The notes: generated by a model not told the origin, from the sequence alone. Shown: positions 16,427-26,181, counted from the first letter of the stretch. The stretch: DNA of 64,000 nucleotides from Haliscomenobacter sp040401995 (GCA_040401995.1 JBBANM010000009.1:1-64000), one strand, 5' to 3'. A program made the numbers and translations.

Positions 16427-17554
16427 ATGCAACAGTTGAATCGCCGCGAGTGGATCCGGCTATTGGGCTTGGCTTCTGCCGCTACCACGATTGGATCACT
16501 GCCCGCTAAGGCAGCCATTGAAAGCATTCCGTATCCTTTTCGCCCGTTATTGGATGGGAAAATTGCTCGGCTGAGCGCCAATGAAAACCCTTACGGCCCT
16601 TCGGCAAAAATGCGCGATGCCATCATCAAAAGCTTTGATGTAGCTTGCCGTTATCCGTTTTCACAAGAAGATGAATTGGCCACCATCTTAGCCGCCAAAG
16701 AAGGGGTAAAACCAGAAAATATTGTATTGACTGCGGGTTCTACTGAAGGGCTAAAAGCCGCAGGGCTTACTTTTGGGCTCCACGGCGGTGAAATCATCTC
16801 GGCCAACCCTACTTTCTTGGCACTGATGGATTATGCGGCAAATTTTGGCGCCTACAATCAACAAGTTTCGCTGGATGCCAATCTTACCCACGATTTGGAT
16901 GCGATGGAAAAACGCATCACCTCCAATACTCGGCTGATCTTTGTCTGCAATCCCAATAACCCAACCGGTACTTTATTGCCAGCTGAAAAACTCCGCAGTT
17001 TTTGTAAATCGGTTGCCGGTCGGGCGATGATTTTTTGTGATGAAGCCTATTTTGACTACATCACTATCCCCAATTATCCGAGTATGACGGAGTTGGTAAA
17101 AGAAGGCTACAACGTAATTGTTTCGCGTACTTTTTCCAAAGTTTATGGCATGGCTGGCGTTCGGATTGGTTATTTGGTAGCTCGGGCTGATATCGCAGAG
17201 CGCTTGCGCGATAACACCATGGCCAATATCAGCATGTTGGGGCTTCATGCGGCAAAAGCAGCGCTAGAAGACCAAGAATTTTACCGTTTCTCCATCAAGA
17301 AGACTGAGGAGGCCAAAAAGAACATCTACAAACTTTTGGATGAACTAGGCTTGACATATATCCCTTCTCATGGCAATTTCATTTTCTTCAAAACCGGTCG
17401 CGACATCAAAGCCGTGCAGAGCAGCATGGCGGCTCTTAATGTGCAAGTAGGTCGTCCGTTCCCGCCATTTTATCAGTGGTGCCGAATTAGTATGGGTACG
17501 CCGGAGGAAATGGATATGTTTGCCCAGGGATTGCGCAAAGTTATGAAGGCTTAA
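16427..17554 (+). CDS. Tat-exported HisC-like aminotransferase
   Basis: 375 residues from the ATG at 16427. The N-terminus (NRREWIRLLGLASAATTIG, about 5-23) is a twin-arginine-type signal. The remainder is a fold-type I PLP aminotransferase close to histidinol-phosphate aminotransferase: ANENPYGP (51-58), NPNNPTG (175-181), DEAYFDY and the PLP lysine 238 in SRTFSKVYG, with GVRIGY after it. The Tat signal argues against a biosynthetic cytoplasmic HisC; folded export with PLP bound is the usual reason for Tat. The substrate is unknown. The stop TAA (17552-17554) lies in the end of a PalA element. Confidence 0.8.
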   Translation: MQQLNRREWIRLLGLASAATTIGSLPAKAAIESIPYPFRPLLDGKIARLSANENPYGPSAKMRDAIIKSFDVACRYPFSQEDELATILAAKEGVKPENIVLTAGSTEGLKAAGLTFGLHGGEIISANPTFLALMDYAANFGAYNQQVSLDANLTHDLDAMEKRITSNTRLIFVCNPNNPTGTLLPAEKLRSFCKSVAGRAMIFCDEAYFDYITIPNYPSMTELVKEGYNVIVSRTFSKVYGMAGVRIGYLVARADIAERLRDNTMANISMLGLHAAKAALEDQEFYRFSIKKTEEAKKNIYKLLDELGLTYIPSHGNFIFFKTGRDIKAVQSSMAALNVQVGRPFPPFYQWCRISMGTPEEMDMFAQGLRKVMKA

Positions 17555-17717
17555 GAGCTTGTTCAGGTTTCTGCTTCGAGCTACAAATGGCCAAAATTCA
17601 CCCCAATTTCGTTACAAAAATGCTCATGTAGCGCTGCTACACTCCGCTTTTTGTGCCTCATTGGTGCGAATTTTAGCTCATTTTCGCTATCGAACCAGAA
17701 TCATGAACAAGCTCTAA
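17551..17717. repeat. PalA palindromic element, copy 2 (short form)
   Basis: 167 bp, starting TTAAGAGCTTGTTCAGG and ending ATGAACAAGCTCTAA. It is in the opposite orientation to copy 1 (the CTACAAATGGCC arm comes first). Its first bases supply the stop codon of the aminotransferase. It lies between two genes of the same direction. Confidence 0.85.
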
Positions 17718-17755
17718 TGCCAATGCTTTAACTTATTACTTGACTTGATTCACCG

Positions 17756-19363
17756 ATGAAAATCAAACTGCACATGTTTTCTTTTGCTTATTTATGGTTG
17801 CTGATCGGATTGCTGTCTGGTTGCAAAGAGCAGCATTTTGATATTTTGATCCAAAACGGAACCATCATTGACGGCATGGGGAAACCGCGCTACACCGCAG
17901 ATATTGGAATCGTTAACGGAAAAATTGTAGAAATCGGCAATTTTTTCAATGCTACAGCGCCACAAATTATTGATGCCAAAGGCTTGGTGGTTGCTCCGGG
18001 GTTCATTGATGTGCACACGCACATCGAAGGCAACCTCCAAGAGCATCCGCTTGCCGAAAATTTCCTTTATGATGGGGTTACTTCGGTCATTACTGGCAAT
18101 TGCGGTGGGTCGGCTAAGTATTTGGATTCTTTTTTCATCGATCTAAAAAAGATTGGAGTTTCCTTGAATGTCGGTACGCTTTATGGGCACAACACCGTTC
18201 GGAATGCGGTTATGGGCAACGTCAATCGAGCGCCAAAGCCTAAAGAGTTGGAGAAAATGCGCCAACTCACCGCTAAAGCCATGAAAGATGGCGCCGTTGG
18301 GCTTTCTACTGGCCTCATTTACATACCGGGTGTTTTTGCAAAAACTGACGAAATTGTAGCCTTAGCCAAAGTAGTTAAGGAATATGGCGGGGTCTATACT
18401 TCCCATATCCGCAACGAAGATTATCGGGTGTTTGACGCGATTGATGAAGCGGTTACCATTGGCCGTGAATCAGGGGCTCCGGTAGAAATCTCACACCTGA
18501 AAATCACCGGAAAATCATCTTGGGGTAAAAGTGCGCAGATCATTGAAAAACTCAATGCTTATCGGGCGCAAGGGATTGATGTGATGGCTGATCAATATCC
18601 TTATACAGCCAGTAGCACCATTTTGGATACGCAATTGCCCGATTGGGCAAAAGGCGGGGGAAAAGATTCGTTGCGGATCCGACTAAAAAACAAGGTAACC
18701 CGCGACACCATCATTCGCGAAATGAAAAAAATGCTTGCCGCTACCGGTTTTGACGAGTATACCTGGGCGGTAGTGTCGGGTTGCCCCTGGAATCCAAGTT
18801 TAAATGGCAAAAACATTCCAGAGGTGACCAAAGTATTGGGTTATCCCGCCGATGTAGACGGCCAGATCGCTACAATTTTGGACATTACTACGCGGAAGCA
18901 GACCACTTACATGATCTATCACAAGATGAATGAGATAGATATTCGGCAGATCATGGCTTATCCTTATTGTATGGTGGCTTCTGATGCGGGCGTTGCTGTA
19001 TTTGGCAGCGGATTGCCGCATCCTCGTGCTTATGGAACGAATACGCGGGTACTAGGCGATTATGTGCGCAACCAGCACGTGATAACTTTGGAAGACGCCG
19101 TCCGCAAAATGACTCAATTACCCGCAACCCGTTTTGGGTTAAAAGGTCGCGGTGAACTCGGACCAGGAATGGCTGCCGATATCGTTATTTTCGATCCGGC
19201 TACAGTAGGTGATAAGGCTACTTTTGACAAGCCGCATGCTTATCCCACGGGGATTAAGCGGGTAATTGTCAATGGCGTAACCGTGATCAACAATGGGAAG
19301 CATACCGGAAAACGTCCGGGGCAAATGTTGAAACACGAAGTAGAGACGTCCTTAAAAAAATAG
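17756..19363 (+). CDS. N-acyl-D-amino-acid deacylase-like lipoprotein
   Basis: 535 residues. The lipoprotein signal ends LLSGC with Cys23. This is an amidohydrolase-superfamily protein: PGFIDVHTHIEG supplies the HxH metal ligands His87 and His89, GNCGGS and SHIRNE follow, as does the ASDAG segment with the late catalytic Asp, and the C-terminal beta domain has GxAADIVIFD. This matches the D-aminoacylase/dihydroorotase-like group, which hydrolyses N-acyl-D-amino acids. It is probably anchored in the envelope, where it could process D-amino-acid derivatives from cell-wall turnover; that role is inference. Confidence 0.85.
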   Translation: MKIKLHMFSFAYLWLLIGLLSGCKEQHFDILIQNGTIIDGMGKPRYTADIGIVNGKIVEIGNFFNATAPQIIDAKGLVVAPGFIDVHTHIEGNLQEHPLAENFLYDGVTSVITGNCGGSAKYLDSFFIDLKKIGVSLNVGTLYGHNTVRNAVMGNVNRAPKPKELEKMRQLTAKAMKDGAVGLSTGLIYIPGVFAKTDEIVALAKVVKEYGGVYTSHIRNEDYRVFDAIDEAVTIGRESGAPVEISHLKITGKSSWGKSAQIIEKLNAYRAQGIDVMADQYPYTASSTILDTQLPDWAKGGGKDSLRIRLKNKVTRDTIIREMKKMLAATGFDEYTWAVVSGCPWNPSLNGKNIPEVTKVLGYPADVDGQIATILDITTRKQTTYMIYHKMNEIDIRQIMAYPYCMVASDAGVAVFGSGLPHPRAYGTNTRVLGDYVRNQHVITLEDAVRKMTQLPATRFGLKGRGELGPGMAADIVIFDPATVGDKATFDKPHAYPTGIKRVIVNGVTVINNGKHTGKRPGQMLKHEVETSLKK

Positions 19364-19554
19364 GGGCAGGGCAAGGTTTAATGTTCAATTTCGCTTTGGC
19401 GAAGCTGTCGTTTTTCTATTAACTTTGTATTGTATCTGTACCGATTCATCCGTTCCTTACGATATGTCAACATGCCATAGACTTACCGGAATTTGAAGGA
19501 ATTCAACGCAATTGAGTGCTTTCAAATTTCGGTAAACCCAATAAACCCAGCTGT

Positions 19555-21540
19555 ATGAGAAGTATCTACCATCCCATTTTTTGCCTTTTTTTCTTATTGC
19601 TTGCAATGGCTCCGTTCGTCGCTCAGGCGCAAGATACTCCGTTGGCGGTGGAGTATTGTCGGCAAGGCGAGCAGGCGTTATTGGAAAAAAAATTCACCAA
19701 AGCCATCCGCAACTACAAAATGGCGTTGGAAATTCAGCCAGAACTAAGAGCTGCGCAACGCGGGATGGGTTTATGCTACGAACTGCAGGGGGATTTTGAC
19801 AAAGCTTTGAAAGCGTACTTAGAAATAGTTGAGAAAGATCCCAAGTTTTCCCGCGCGCTGTATTTTCAAATCGGCGATTTATACTACAAAAAGGGCCAAA
19901 AACAAAGGGCTATCACCTATTTTACTCAATTTCAGCGCTTGCAATTGCTCGATGATATTTCCTTCACCGTCAATGGTGAAAAAGAAGTGCAAATGGAGCA
20001 AGGTTATTTGGAACGCCTACCCATTGTCATTCAAGCCTGTCAGGCAGCGATGGATACCAGCATCATCCTCAAAGATGCCAAAGTCACCAACCTTGGTAAT
20101 ACCATCAACAACAAAGCCGATGAGTATTTTCCTTTTCTTTCCAATGATCAAAGTGTGTTGTATTATACCCGTCGACGCGGAATTGGTACCGATGAAGACC
20201 TTTACCATGCCCGAAAAATAAATGGCTGGTGGCAGTCGGGCAACCCCGTAGGCAATGTGCTCAACACCAAACTCGATGAAGGGATGAGCACCTTGGTACG
20301 CGATGGCCGGCGAATGATCTTTACGGCATGTAAACGAGAAAATGTAAGCGGGACCTGTGACTTATGGGAAGCCATTTTGGTGAACAATGAGATCACCGAA
20401 GTACACCCTTTGGAAGGCAACCCCAACTCCGACAAATGGGAATCCCAAGCCTCGATCAGTTGTGATGGTTCCACCTTGTATTTTGCCAGCAACCGAACCG
20501 GCGGGCAAGGCGGCACCGACATTTGGTACAGCAAAAAGATGCCCAATGGGAAATGGAGCGAGCCTAAAAACATGGGCCCGGTAATCAATACCAAGGAAGA
20601 TGAAGAATCGCCCTACATCACCAATGATGGTAAAACCTTATTTTTTGCCTCATTTGGTCACCTAAGTTTGGGTGAAGAAGATATTTTCATGAGCAATCTT
20701 CAGTCGGATGGAGATTGGAGTCAGCCTGCTAACTTAGGCCCACAAATCAATTCCCCTTTCCGGGAACTGTGTTTTTTCCTAACTGCGGATGGTCGTACTG
20801 GTTATTTTGCCTCAGATCGGCCAGAAGGGGAGGGTGGAATGGACATTTACCGCGCCGAATTCCAAGAAGAGTTGAATTCGACCCAAATGACCTTTGTCGA
20901 GGCTTATGTGATCGATTCACTGACCGAGAAGCCATTGAAAACGGTGGTGGAATTGGAAGGCCGGGATCCAGTTGCTTCCGATGCTCAAGGCCGTTTTTTC
21001 CTTTGCCTACCAGCCAATTCCCATTTGAATACCAAAATTGGGATCATCAATTATCGGCCTTTCCAAAAAGGATTTCTGATACCCGTTTGGGAAAACAAGC
21101 AATTTTACCGCTTAGAGTTACGGGTAGCCCCAATTATAGTCCCCAAGCCGCCCAAGCCAGTAGTAGAAGAACAAGAACCTGATTCTAACCGTACTGCTAG
21201 TAAAATACGCAAGATGGAGCGCTATTTTCATACCATCTTATTCAAATTTGATAGCGACGAAGAGGAAATGAATGAAATGGATGAATTGGATGTGTTCATC
21301 AAAGATTTGGCGGGTAAAGACATTCAAAGGGTAGAAATCAATGGTTATGCCGACGAGATCGGTGAAGACCGCTATAATCTGGAACTTTCTGAAAAACGCG
21401 CTAAGAAAATTGCTTTTTATTTGGTGCAAAAAGGCTATTTAGTGAGTCGAATCGCCATGAAAGGCAATGGAGAAGTACGGGATGCTAAGCAAAAAGCGCT
21501 CAATCGGAAGGTAGAATTGAAGATCGTGACCCTTGAATAG
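19555..21540 (+). CDS. PorE-like TPR / PD40 / OmpA protein
   Basis: 661 residues from the ATG at 19555 (signal peptide about 1-26). The order of domains is TPR repeats (about 30-160), WD40-like PD40 blades (about 185-440, with repeated FASNR/FASDR-GG-DI motifs), a carboxypeptidase-regulatory-like domain (about 455-540) and an OmpA-type peptidoglycan-binding domain (about 560-661, with the IEINGYADEIG and LSEKRA motifs). This arrangement is that of PorE, which ties the type IX secretion machinery to peptidoglycan. Paralogues with the same layout exist in this phylum, so identity with PorE itself is uncertain. Confidence 0.78.
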   Translation: MRSIYHPIFCLFFLLLAMAPFVAQAQDTPLAVEYCRQGEQALLEKKFTKAIRNYKMALEIQPELRAAQRGMGLCYELQGDFDKALKAYLEIVEKDPKFSRALYFQIGDLYYKKGQKQRAITYFTQFQRLQLLDDISFTVNGEKEVQMEQGYLERLPIVIQACQAAMDTSIILKDAKVTNLGNTINNKADEYFPFLSNDQSVLYYTRRRGIGTDEDLYHARKINGWWQSGNPVGNVLNTKLDEGMSTLVRDGRRMIFTACKRENVSGTCDLWEAILVNNEITEVHPLEGNPNSDKWESQASISCDGSTLYFASNRTGGQGGTDIWYSKKMPNGKWSEPKNMGPVINTKEDEESPYITNDGKTLFFASFGHLSLGEEDIFMSNLQSDGDWSQPANLGPQINSPFRELCFFLTADGRTGYFASDRPEGEGGMDIYRAEFQEELNSTQMTFVEAYVIDSLTEKPLKTVVELEGRDPVASDAQGRFFLCLPANSHLNTKIGIINYRPFQKGFLIPVWENKQFYRLELRVAPIIVPKPPKPVVEEQEPDSNRTASKIRKMERYFHTILFKFDSDEEEMNEMDELDVFIKDLAGKDIQRVEINGYADEIGEDRYNLELSEKRAKKIAFYLVQKGYLVSRIAMKGNGEVRDAKQKALNRKVELKIVTLE

Positions 21541-21568
21541 TCAAAAAAGCTAAAAGGGGCAAAAAAAA

Positions 21569-21596
21569 AGCCTGGCATTTTAAACCAGGCCTTAAA
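21569..21596. terminator. hairpin after the PorE-like gene
   Basis: GCCTGG (21570-21575) pairs with CCAGGC (21585-21590), preceded by a nine-base A run and followed by CTTAAAAATA. It lies 30 bp after the stop. The tail favours the minus direction, so termination of the plus-strand gene is only probable. Confidence 0.45.
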
Positions 21597-21668
21597 AATA
21601 ACAGCGTTCTAACCTTATCTTTAGTTGATAACTATCTGATTTTAAGATGCTTTGAGCTTTTAAATACA

Positions 21669-21695
21669 CCCTTCCCCAGGGGGAGTGGGGAAGGG
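21669..21695. repeat. GC-rich 9-bp hairpin in the intergenic gap
   Basis: CCCTTCCCC and GGGGAAGGG are perfect arms around a 9-nt loop in an otherwise AT-rich 416-bp gap (21541-21956). Function unknown. The rest of the gap holds no gene that I can support. Confidence 0.4.
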
Positions 21696-21914
21696 CGCTT
21701 GCAACAGCATCTATGATTCGGATTCCTTTTTCTTTTGATTGAGAACCCTTAATCACTTCTTATAGTACAAATCTAGTCCTAAAAACAGAGGCCGCCAACC
21801 ACAAATATTGATTAAAATTGGAAACGTTTTACTAGGTTTGTATGGGTATTCTAGGGGATTGCTTTTTTAAATTATTAAAAATGAATGAATTAAAGTAATT
21901 AATTTATATTTTTT

Positions 21915-21922
21915 TATATTTG
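21915..21922 (+). promoter_or_regulatory. -7 box candidate before the helical protein
   Basis: TATATTTG is an exact TAnnTTTG match 35 bp before the ATG in a very AT-rich stretch. No TTTG lies at the expected distance upstream. Confidence 0.4.
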
Positions 21923-21956
21923 TTTTTGATTTTTTCTTGTATTGTAATTTTTAAGT

Positions 21957-23369
21957 ATGAATAAAAGTCGCTTATTAGATACCATCAAAAGTTTTTCGCC
22001 ACAAGAATTCAAGCGATTTGCTGAGTATTTGGCTAGCGATTATTTTGTCAAACACCAAGATACGAAACGATTAGGACTTTACATTTTAGATCTGGCTCCT
22101 GATTTTGCAGAAGACAACTTGGAGAAAGGAATCATTAAGGAGCTTGTTTTTGAAAATAGCAAGCTCGATGATAAGAAGCTCTTCTATGTGACGAACCTTT
22201 TGCAAGAGCACGTGGAACGTTTTTTGGCCCAGCAAGCTTACGAGCAGGAGAACGAGCTCATGGAATCTTTGCTTTTAAAGGAGCTTTCCCGTCGTGGTTT
22301 GTATCAATTGATGAAAAGCCGACACGAAAAATTTATCAAATCGGCGTTAACTCAGCCGATGAAGGTTGAGATGCCTTTGTATAAATTTTGGAAAGAAAGA
22401 GCGGCACTTGACGGTAAAGCAACGCAAACTTCATTCCGCGATCTTAAAGGCTTGGAGGAGGTGTCCTTGGCGCTAGACGAGTTTTTTATCCTTTCGAAGT
22501 TGGAGATCTCACTTGAAATGTACAACTTCAGTAGCATGGGGCAAAAGGAATTTAGTCCCTGGTTGCTGAATGAAGTACTTGCTCACATCGAAAGGCAGCC
22601 TAAAAACCCAACTTTGGTCGATTTATTCTATAACATGGTTTCGCTGTTCAAAAACCCCGACGACGAAGTTTTTCAAAAGTTTCTAACGCAATTGCATAAA
22701 GAAGAAAATAAGGTGGCTATCAATCATCTCAAGTCGCTATATTCCTTAGCCATCAATTACTGTATTGCTCAAAGTAGAACGCATTCTAGGCATTATTTGG
22801 ATTATGCCTTGGAATTGTATAGCCGGGGGATCGACAACGATTACTTGCTCGAAGATGGCTATCTACAACACCGCAATTTCAACAACATCGTTCGCATTGC
22901 ACTGATCAATGGCCAGATTGTTTGGGTTAAAGATTTTATTGAAAATTTCCAGCAAAAAATTCGCAAAGAATGGCGAGAGGAAGCTGTCAACATCGCTTTA
23001 GCCGAGGTCTATTTTCATGAAAAAAACTATGATGAGACCATTATCCATCTTAATCGACTAAATTTCAAAGAAATGGGGTATTTCCTCAATTCGCGGATCA
23101 TTTTATTGAAAACCTTTTATGAGATGGACTCGATTGACCCTATGCTGTACTTTTTAGCATCCTTTATGATGTATTTGCGTCGGAACAAACAAATCCCCAG
23201 GGTCACGCGTGAATCGAACCTCAATTTTGCAATCCTTCTTAATTCCATAGTCAACAAACTTCCCAGTCAAGCTAAAGGGTTGATGCAAAAAATCGAAAAA
23301 ACCAACCCCGTTTCGGAGCGCGTATGGTTACAACAAAAGTGGAAAGAGAAAATGGAGAAGCAAGAATAA
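21957..23369 (+). CDS. unknown helical-repeat protein
   Basis: 470 residues. I do not recognise a named family. The protein is almost entirely alpha-helical by composition, with Leu/Phe/Tyr-rich amphipathic segments and TPR-like stretches (for example ALAEVYFHEKNYDETIIHLN). It has no signal peptide or membrane segment, and a charged C-terminus (KWKEKMEKQE). It is probably a cytoplasmic scaffold. It is monocistronic; its stop TAA (23367-23369) overlaps the start of a PalA element. Confidence 0.75.
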   Translation: MNKSRLLDTIKSFSPQEFKRFAEYLASDYFVKHQDTKRLGLYILDLAPDFAEDNLEKGIIKELVFENSKLDDKKLFYVTNLLQEHVERFLAQQAYEQENELMESLLLKELSRRGLYQLMKSRHEKFIKSALTQPMKVEMPLYKFWKERAALDGKATQTSFRDLKGLEEVSLALDEFFILSKLEISLEMYNFSSMGQKEFSPWLLNEVLAHIERQPKNPTLVDLFYNMVSLFKNPDDEVFQKFLTQLHKEENKVAINHLKSLYSLAINYCIAQSRTHSRHYLDYALELYSRGIDNDYLLEDGYLQHRNFNNIVRIALINGQIVWVKDFIENFQQKIRKEWREEAVNIALAEVYFHEKNYDETIIHLNRLNFKEMGYFLNSRIILLKTFYEMDSIDPMLYFLASFMMYLRRNKQIPRVTRESNLNFAILLNSIVNKLPSQAKGLMQKIEKTNPVSERVWLQQKWKEKMEKQE

Positions 23370-23692
23370 GAGCTCGTTCAGGATTCTGGTTCGATGGCAT
23401 AGTGAGCTAAAATTTACACCAATGAGGCGCAAAAAGCATGGTGCAGTTCCGATCATATCGGAAAGAGTGTATCCCGACTCATACTACTGGACATTTTTAA
23501 TTTTGGGGCTGCTTAAACCTTCCAGGTCTCGAAGACCTGGAAGGTTTAAGCAGCAATCCAGGCGAAAATGTCCAGTAGTATGATCCCGACTTTGTCGGAA
23601 AACTGGTCAGCGCTACATGAGCATTTTTGTAACGAAAGTGGTGTGAATTTTGGCCATTTGCAGCTCGAAGCGAAATCCAGAACAAGCTTTAA
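23366..23692. repeat. PalA palindromic element, copy 3, carrying PalH
   Basis: It starts ATAAGAGCTCGTTCAGG and ends CCAGAACAAGCTTTAA. Without the 103-bp PalH insert and its 9-bp duplication it is 215 bp, matching the long-form copies at 36279 and 37746 including the TTCCGATxATATCGGAA inner hairpin. It lies between the convergent helical-protein and feoB genes and holds the stop codon of the former. Confidence 0.85.
23480..23582. mobile_element. PalH element: 103 bp, 18-bp TIRs, 9-bp TSD
   Basis: The termini CATACTACTGGACATTTT (23480-23497) and its exact complement (23565-23582) are perfect 18-bp inverted repeats. The inner part is a 22-bp perfect stem with a 3-nt loop (23508-23554, core AAACCTTCCAGGTCT). 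The 9 bp ATCCCGACT occurs on both sides (23471-23479 and 23583-23591), and removing the element plus one copy restores the uninterrupted PalA sequence. This is a non-autonomous, MITE-like insertion with no coding capacity. Confidence 0.93.
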
Positions 23693-23694
23693 GC

Positions 23695-25830
23695 CTAAGC
23701 AAGCCAATGGTAGGCCAAATAGCTAGCAACGTAAGCCAAACCAGTCATAAAGATAAACTGAATTAAAGGCCATTTCCAAGATTTGGTTTCTCGGGCAACT
23801 ACCGCGATGGTACTCATACATTGCATGGCAAAAACATAAAATAGAAGTAAAGAAACGGAAGTCGCTACCGTATATATTTTTTTACCAGTTTCCGGATCTA
23901 CTTCTTTGGCCATTTGCTGGCGGATGGAGAATTCATCTTCTTGATTGCCAATGCTATAAATGGTTGCCATTGTCCCGACAAATACCTCCCGAGCAGCAAA
24001 AGAAGTTATCAATGCAATCCCGATTTTCCAATCAAAGCCTAGTGGTTTAATGACGGGCTCGATGATTTGTCCCAACTGACCCGCATACGAGGCGGCCAAA
24101 CGCTTTGAAGATTTTAAATTTTCGTAGGCTTTGATATCCAAGTGTTGCTCCTGGGCAATTCGAGTTGCTTCAGCTTCGGCTTTTTGCATATTTTTGGATC
24201 CGCCAAAAGAAGATAATACCCACAAAACCAGAGAAATAATCATGATGGTTTTTCCGGCCTCAGCGGTAAAAGTTTTTACTTTTTCCCAAACCGTTAGCCA
24301 TACATTGCGCATGACCGGGGTACGGTATTCGGGCAGTTCCAACATGAGGAAACTGCTTTCATTGGTTTTAAGAATTAAGCGAAACACCAAAGCTGCCAAC
24401 AAAGCAGCAGTGATCCCCAATACATAAAGCCCCATAAAGGCTAACGCTTGCAAGTTGAAAATCCCCCAAATGGTGGTAGGCGGAATGGCAAAACCAATCA
24501 AAACGGTATAAACCGGAATACGTGCCGAACAACTGATGAATGGCGTCACCATGATGGTAATCAAGCGCTCTTTCCAGTTGCTGATGGTTCGGGTGCTCAT
24601 GATGGCGGGTATCGCGCAAGCACCGCCAGCAATAAGTGCCACAATACTTCGGCCATTTAAACCAAAAAACTGCATGATCCGGTCGAACATGAAAGCTGCC
24701 CGCGCCATGTAGCCAATTTCTTCTAGGATGGAAATGAGGAAAAATAATATCGCGATCTGCGGGATAAAGACCAAAATACCACCTAAACCAGCAAGGATAC
24801 CATCGGTGAGTAAAGAGGTGATCCAATGATGTGGCAAATTGTTTTTGAGCCAATTCCCGGTATCGCCAAAGATAGCTTCGATAAGATCCATCGGGAATTT
24901 GGCCCAAGCAAAAATGGCCTGAAAAATGAGCATCATTAAGCCAAAAAAGATGACTGGCCCAGCGAAGCGATTGGTGAGCAAATTATCTAGGCGGTCGGTG
25001 AAGGAAGAAGCATTACTTTGGCCCTTGATTTTTGCTTGGTACACCAGTGGGGTGAAAAAATCATACCGCTGCATGGTTTCTCGAACCTGGAGCGGAAAAT
25101 CTTTGAAATCGGTATCGGTAACTAGCTTGGCGATTAATTCTTTCTGTTTGCTGTTTAAAAAGGGTAACCAGTGGGCATGATGACCCAATAATACCAATTG
25201 ATAAGGCGTATAATAGGGGAAATGTTCTTGAATCTGTGTCGCAAATCGGGTTTCTTCCTGTGATAAGCGGTAAAAAGTAGAATCGGTTTTAACAGTACCT
25301 TCAAGGGTGGCTCTAGATAGATCCTCTAAGGCGATTCTAAGGTCATCGATGCCATGACCGCTGCGTCCGCTTAATAATAAAGTCTTGGCGCCCAGTTTGC
25401 GAGAAAGTTTCGTCAGGTCATATTGTATACCCTCCTGTTCGGCCAAATCAGCCATATTCAACACCAATAAAATGGGGATACTCAGGTCTTTAACTTGGGA
25501 AAAAAGCAACAAATGCTTCTCCAGTTTGGTCACATCGGCGATGTAGACGATCGCATCAGGATAATTATTATCAGCAGGATTGATGAACGTTTGAACGACT
25601 AAGCGCTCGTCTTTAGAGGTAGGATATAAGCTGTAAGTACCAGGAAAATCAATGATTTCAATAGTTTGGCCATTGCTCAGTTCAACTAAGCCAGATTTGC
25701 GATCTACAGTTACGCCAGGAAAATTCCCTACCTTTTGCTGTAATCCAGTTAGTTGATTAAAGATTGAAGTTTTGCCGGCATTCGGATTGCCAATCAATGC
25801 AACCTTCAATTGTTTTTTTTCCTGCTGCAC
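23695..25830 (-). CDS. feoB: ferrous iron transporter FeoB
   Basis: 711 residues. The N-terminal G domain has GNPNAGKT (14-21), DFPGTYS (about 61-67) and the NMAD guanine motif; a helical GDI-like region follows, then the membrane domain with two Gate regions and about eight or more helices (for example GGACAIPAIMSTRT and SCSARIPVY). It moves Fe2+ across the inner membrane. The start is a GTG at 25830 supported by a strong AGGAGG four bases upstream, which is unusual in this phylum. It follows feoA by 21 bp and forms one operon with it. Confidence 0.95.
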   Translation of the reverse strand: MQQEKKQLKVALIGNPNAGKTSIFNQLTGLQQKVGNFPGVTVDRKSGLVELSNGQTIEIIDFPGTYSLYPTSKDERLVVQTFINPADNNYPDAIVYIADVTKLEKHLLLFSQVKDLSIPILLVLNMADLAEQEGIQYDLTKLSRKLGAKTLLLSGRSGHGIDDLRIALEDLSRATLEGTVKTDSTFYRLSQEETRFATQIQEHFPYYTPYQLVLLGHHAHWLPFLNSKQKELIAKLVTDTDFKDFPLQVRETMQRYDFFTPLVYQAKIKGQSNASSFTDRLDNLLTNRFAGPVIFFGLMMLIFQAIFAWAKFPMDLIEAIFGDTGNWLKNNLPHHWITSLLTDGILAGLGGILVFIPQIAILFFLISILEEIGYMARAAFMFDRIMQFFGLNGRSIVALIAGGACAIPAIMSTRTISNWKERLITIMVTPFISCSARIPVYTVLIGFAIPPTTIWGIFNLQALAFMGLYVLGITAALLAALVFRLILKTNESSFLMLELPEYRTPVMRNVWLTVWEKVKTFTAEAGKTIMIISLVLWVLSSFGGSKNMQKAEAEATRIAQEQHLDIKAYENLKSSKRLAASYAGQLGQIIEPVIKPLGFDWKIGIALITSFAAREVFVGTMATIYSIGNQEDEFSIRQQMAKEVDPETGKKIYTVATSVSLLLFYVFAMQCMSTIAVVARETKSWKWPLIQFIFMTGLAYVASYLAYHWLA

Positions 25831-25851
25831 ATTACCTCCTAGTAGCTGACA

Positions 25852-26130
25852 TTAACGCAAAACGATGCTTGTAGCCTCTTCTTTTCTTAATGCAATAAGC
25901 AGGTTGTCGGCTTTTACGTAACAACCCCCTCCAAATGGAGCAAAACGAATCAATTCCACCCGGCTTCCTGGCAAAATGCCCATCGACATGAGTTTACAGG
26001 CCATTTGCGTGTTAGTAAAGTGAGATACAAATCCCCCTTTTCCGGCGTTTAAGTACACCAATTGCTTTGCTGTATTGCTGGTTGCGACCACGAATTCGTT
26101 ATTTTGATTTAATCTAATTAATAACACCAT
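25852..26130 (-). CDS. feoA: FeoA SH3-like protein
   Basis: 92 residues from an ATG at 26130. It is a small SH3-like beta-barrel protein with the FeoA signature (ACKLMSMGILPGSRVELIRFAP region, residues about 38-60) and a C-terminal ALRKEEA segment. It partners with FeoB and probably modulates its GTPase or transport. It is the first gene of feoAB, downstream of a palindromic operator. Confidence 0.92.
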   Translation of the reverse strand: MVLLIRLNQNNEFVVATSNTAKQLVYLNAGKGGFVSHFTNTQMACKLMSMGILPGSRVELIRFAPFGGGCYVKADNLLIALRKEEATSIVLR

Positions 26131-26181
26131 GCAAATTTAGATTGTTTTTTGACTTTGCATAGTAACAAAAATCATCTCCGC

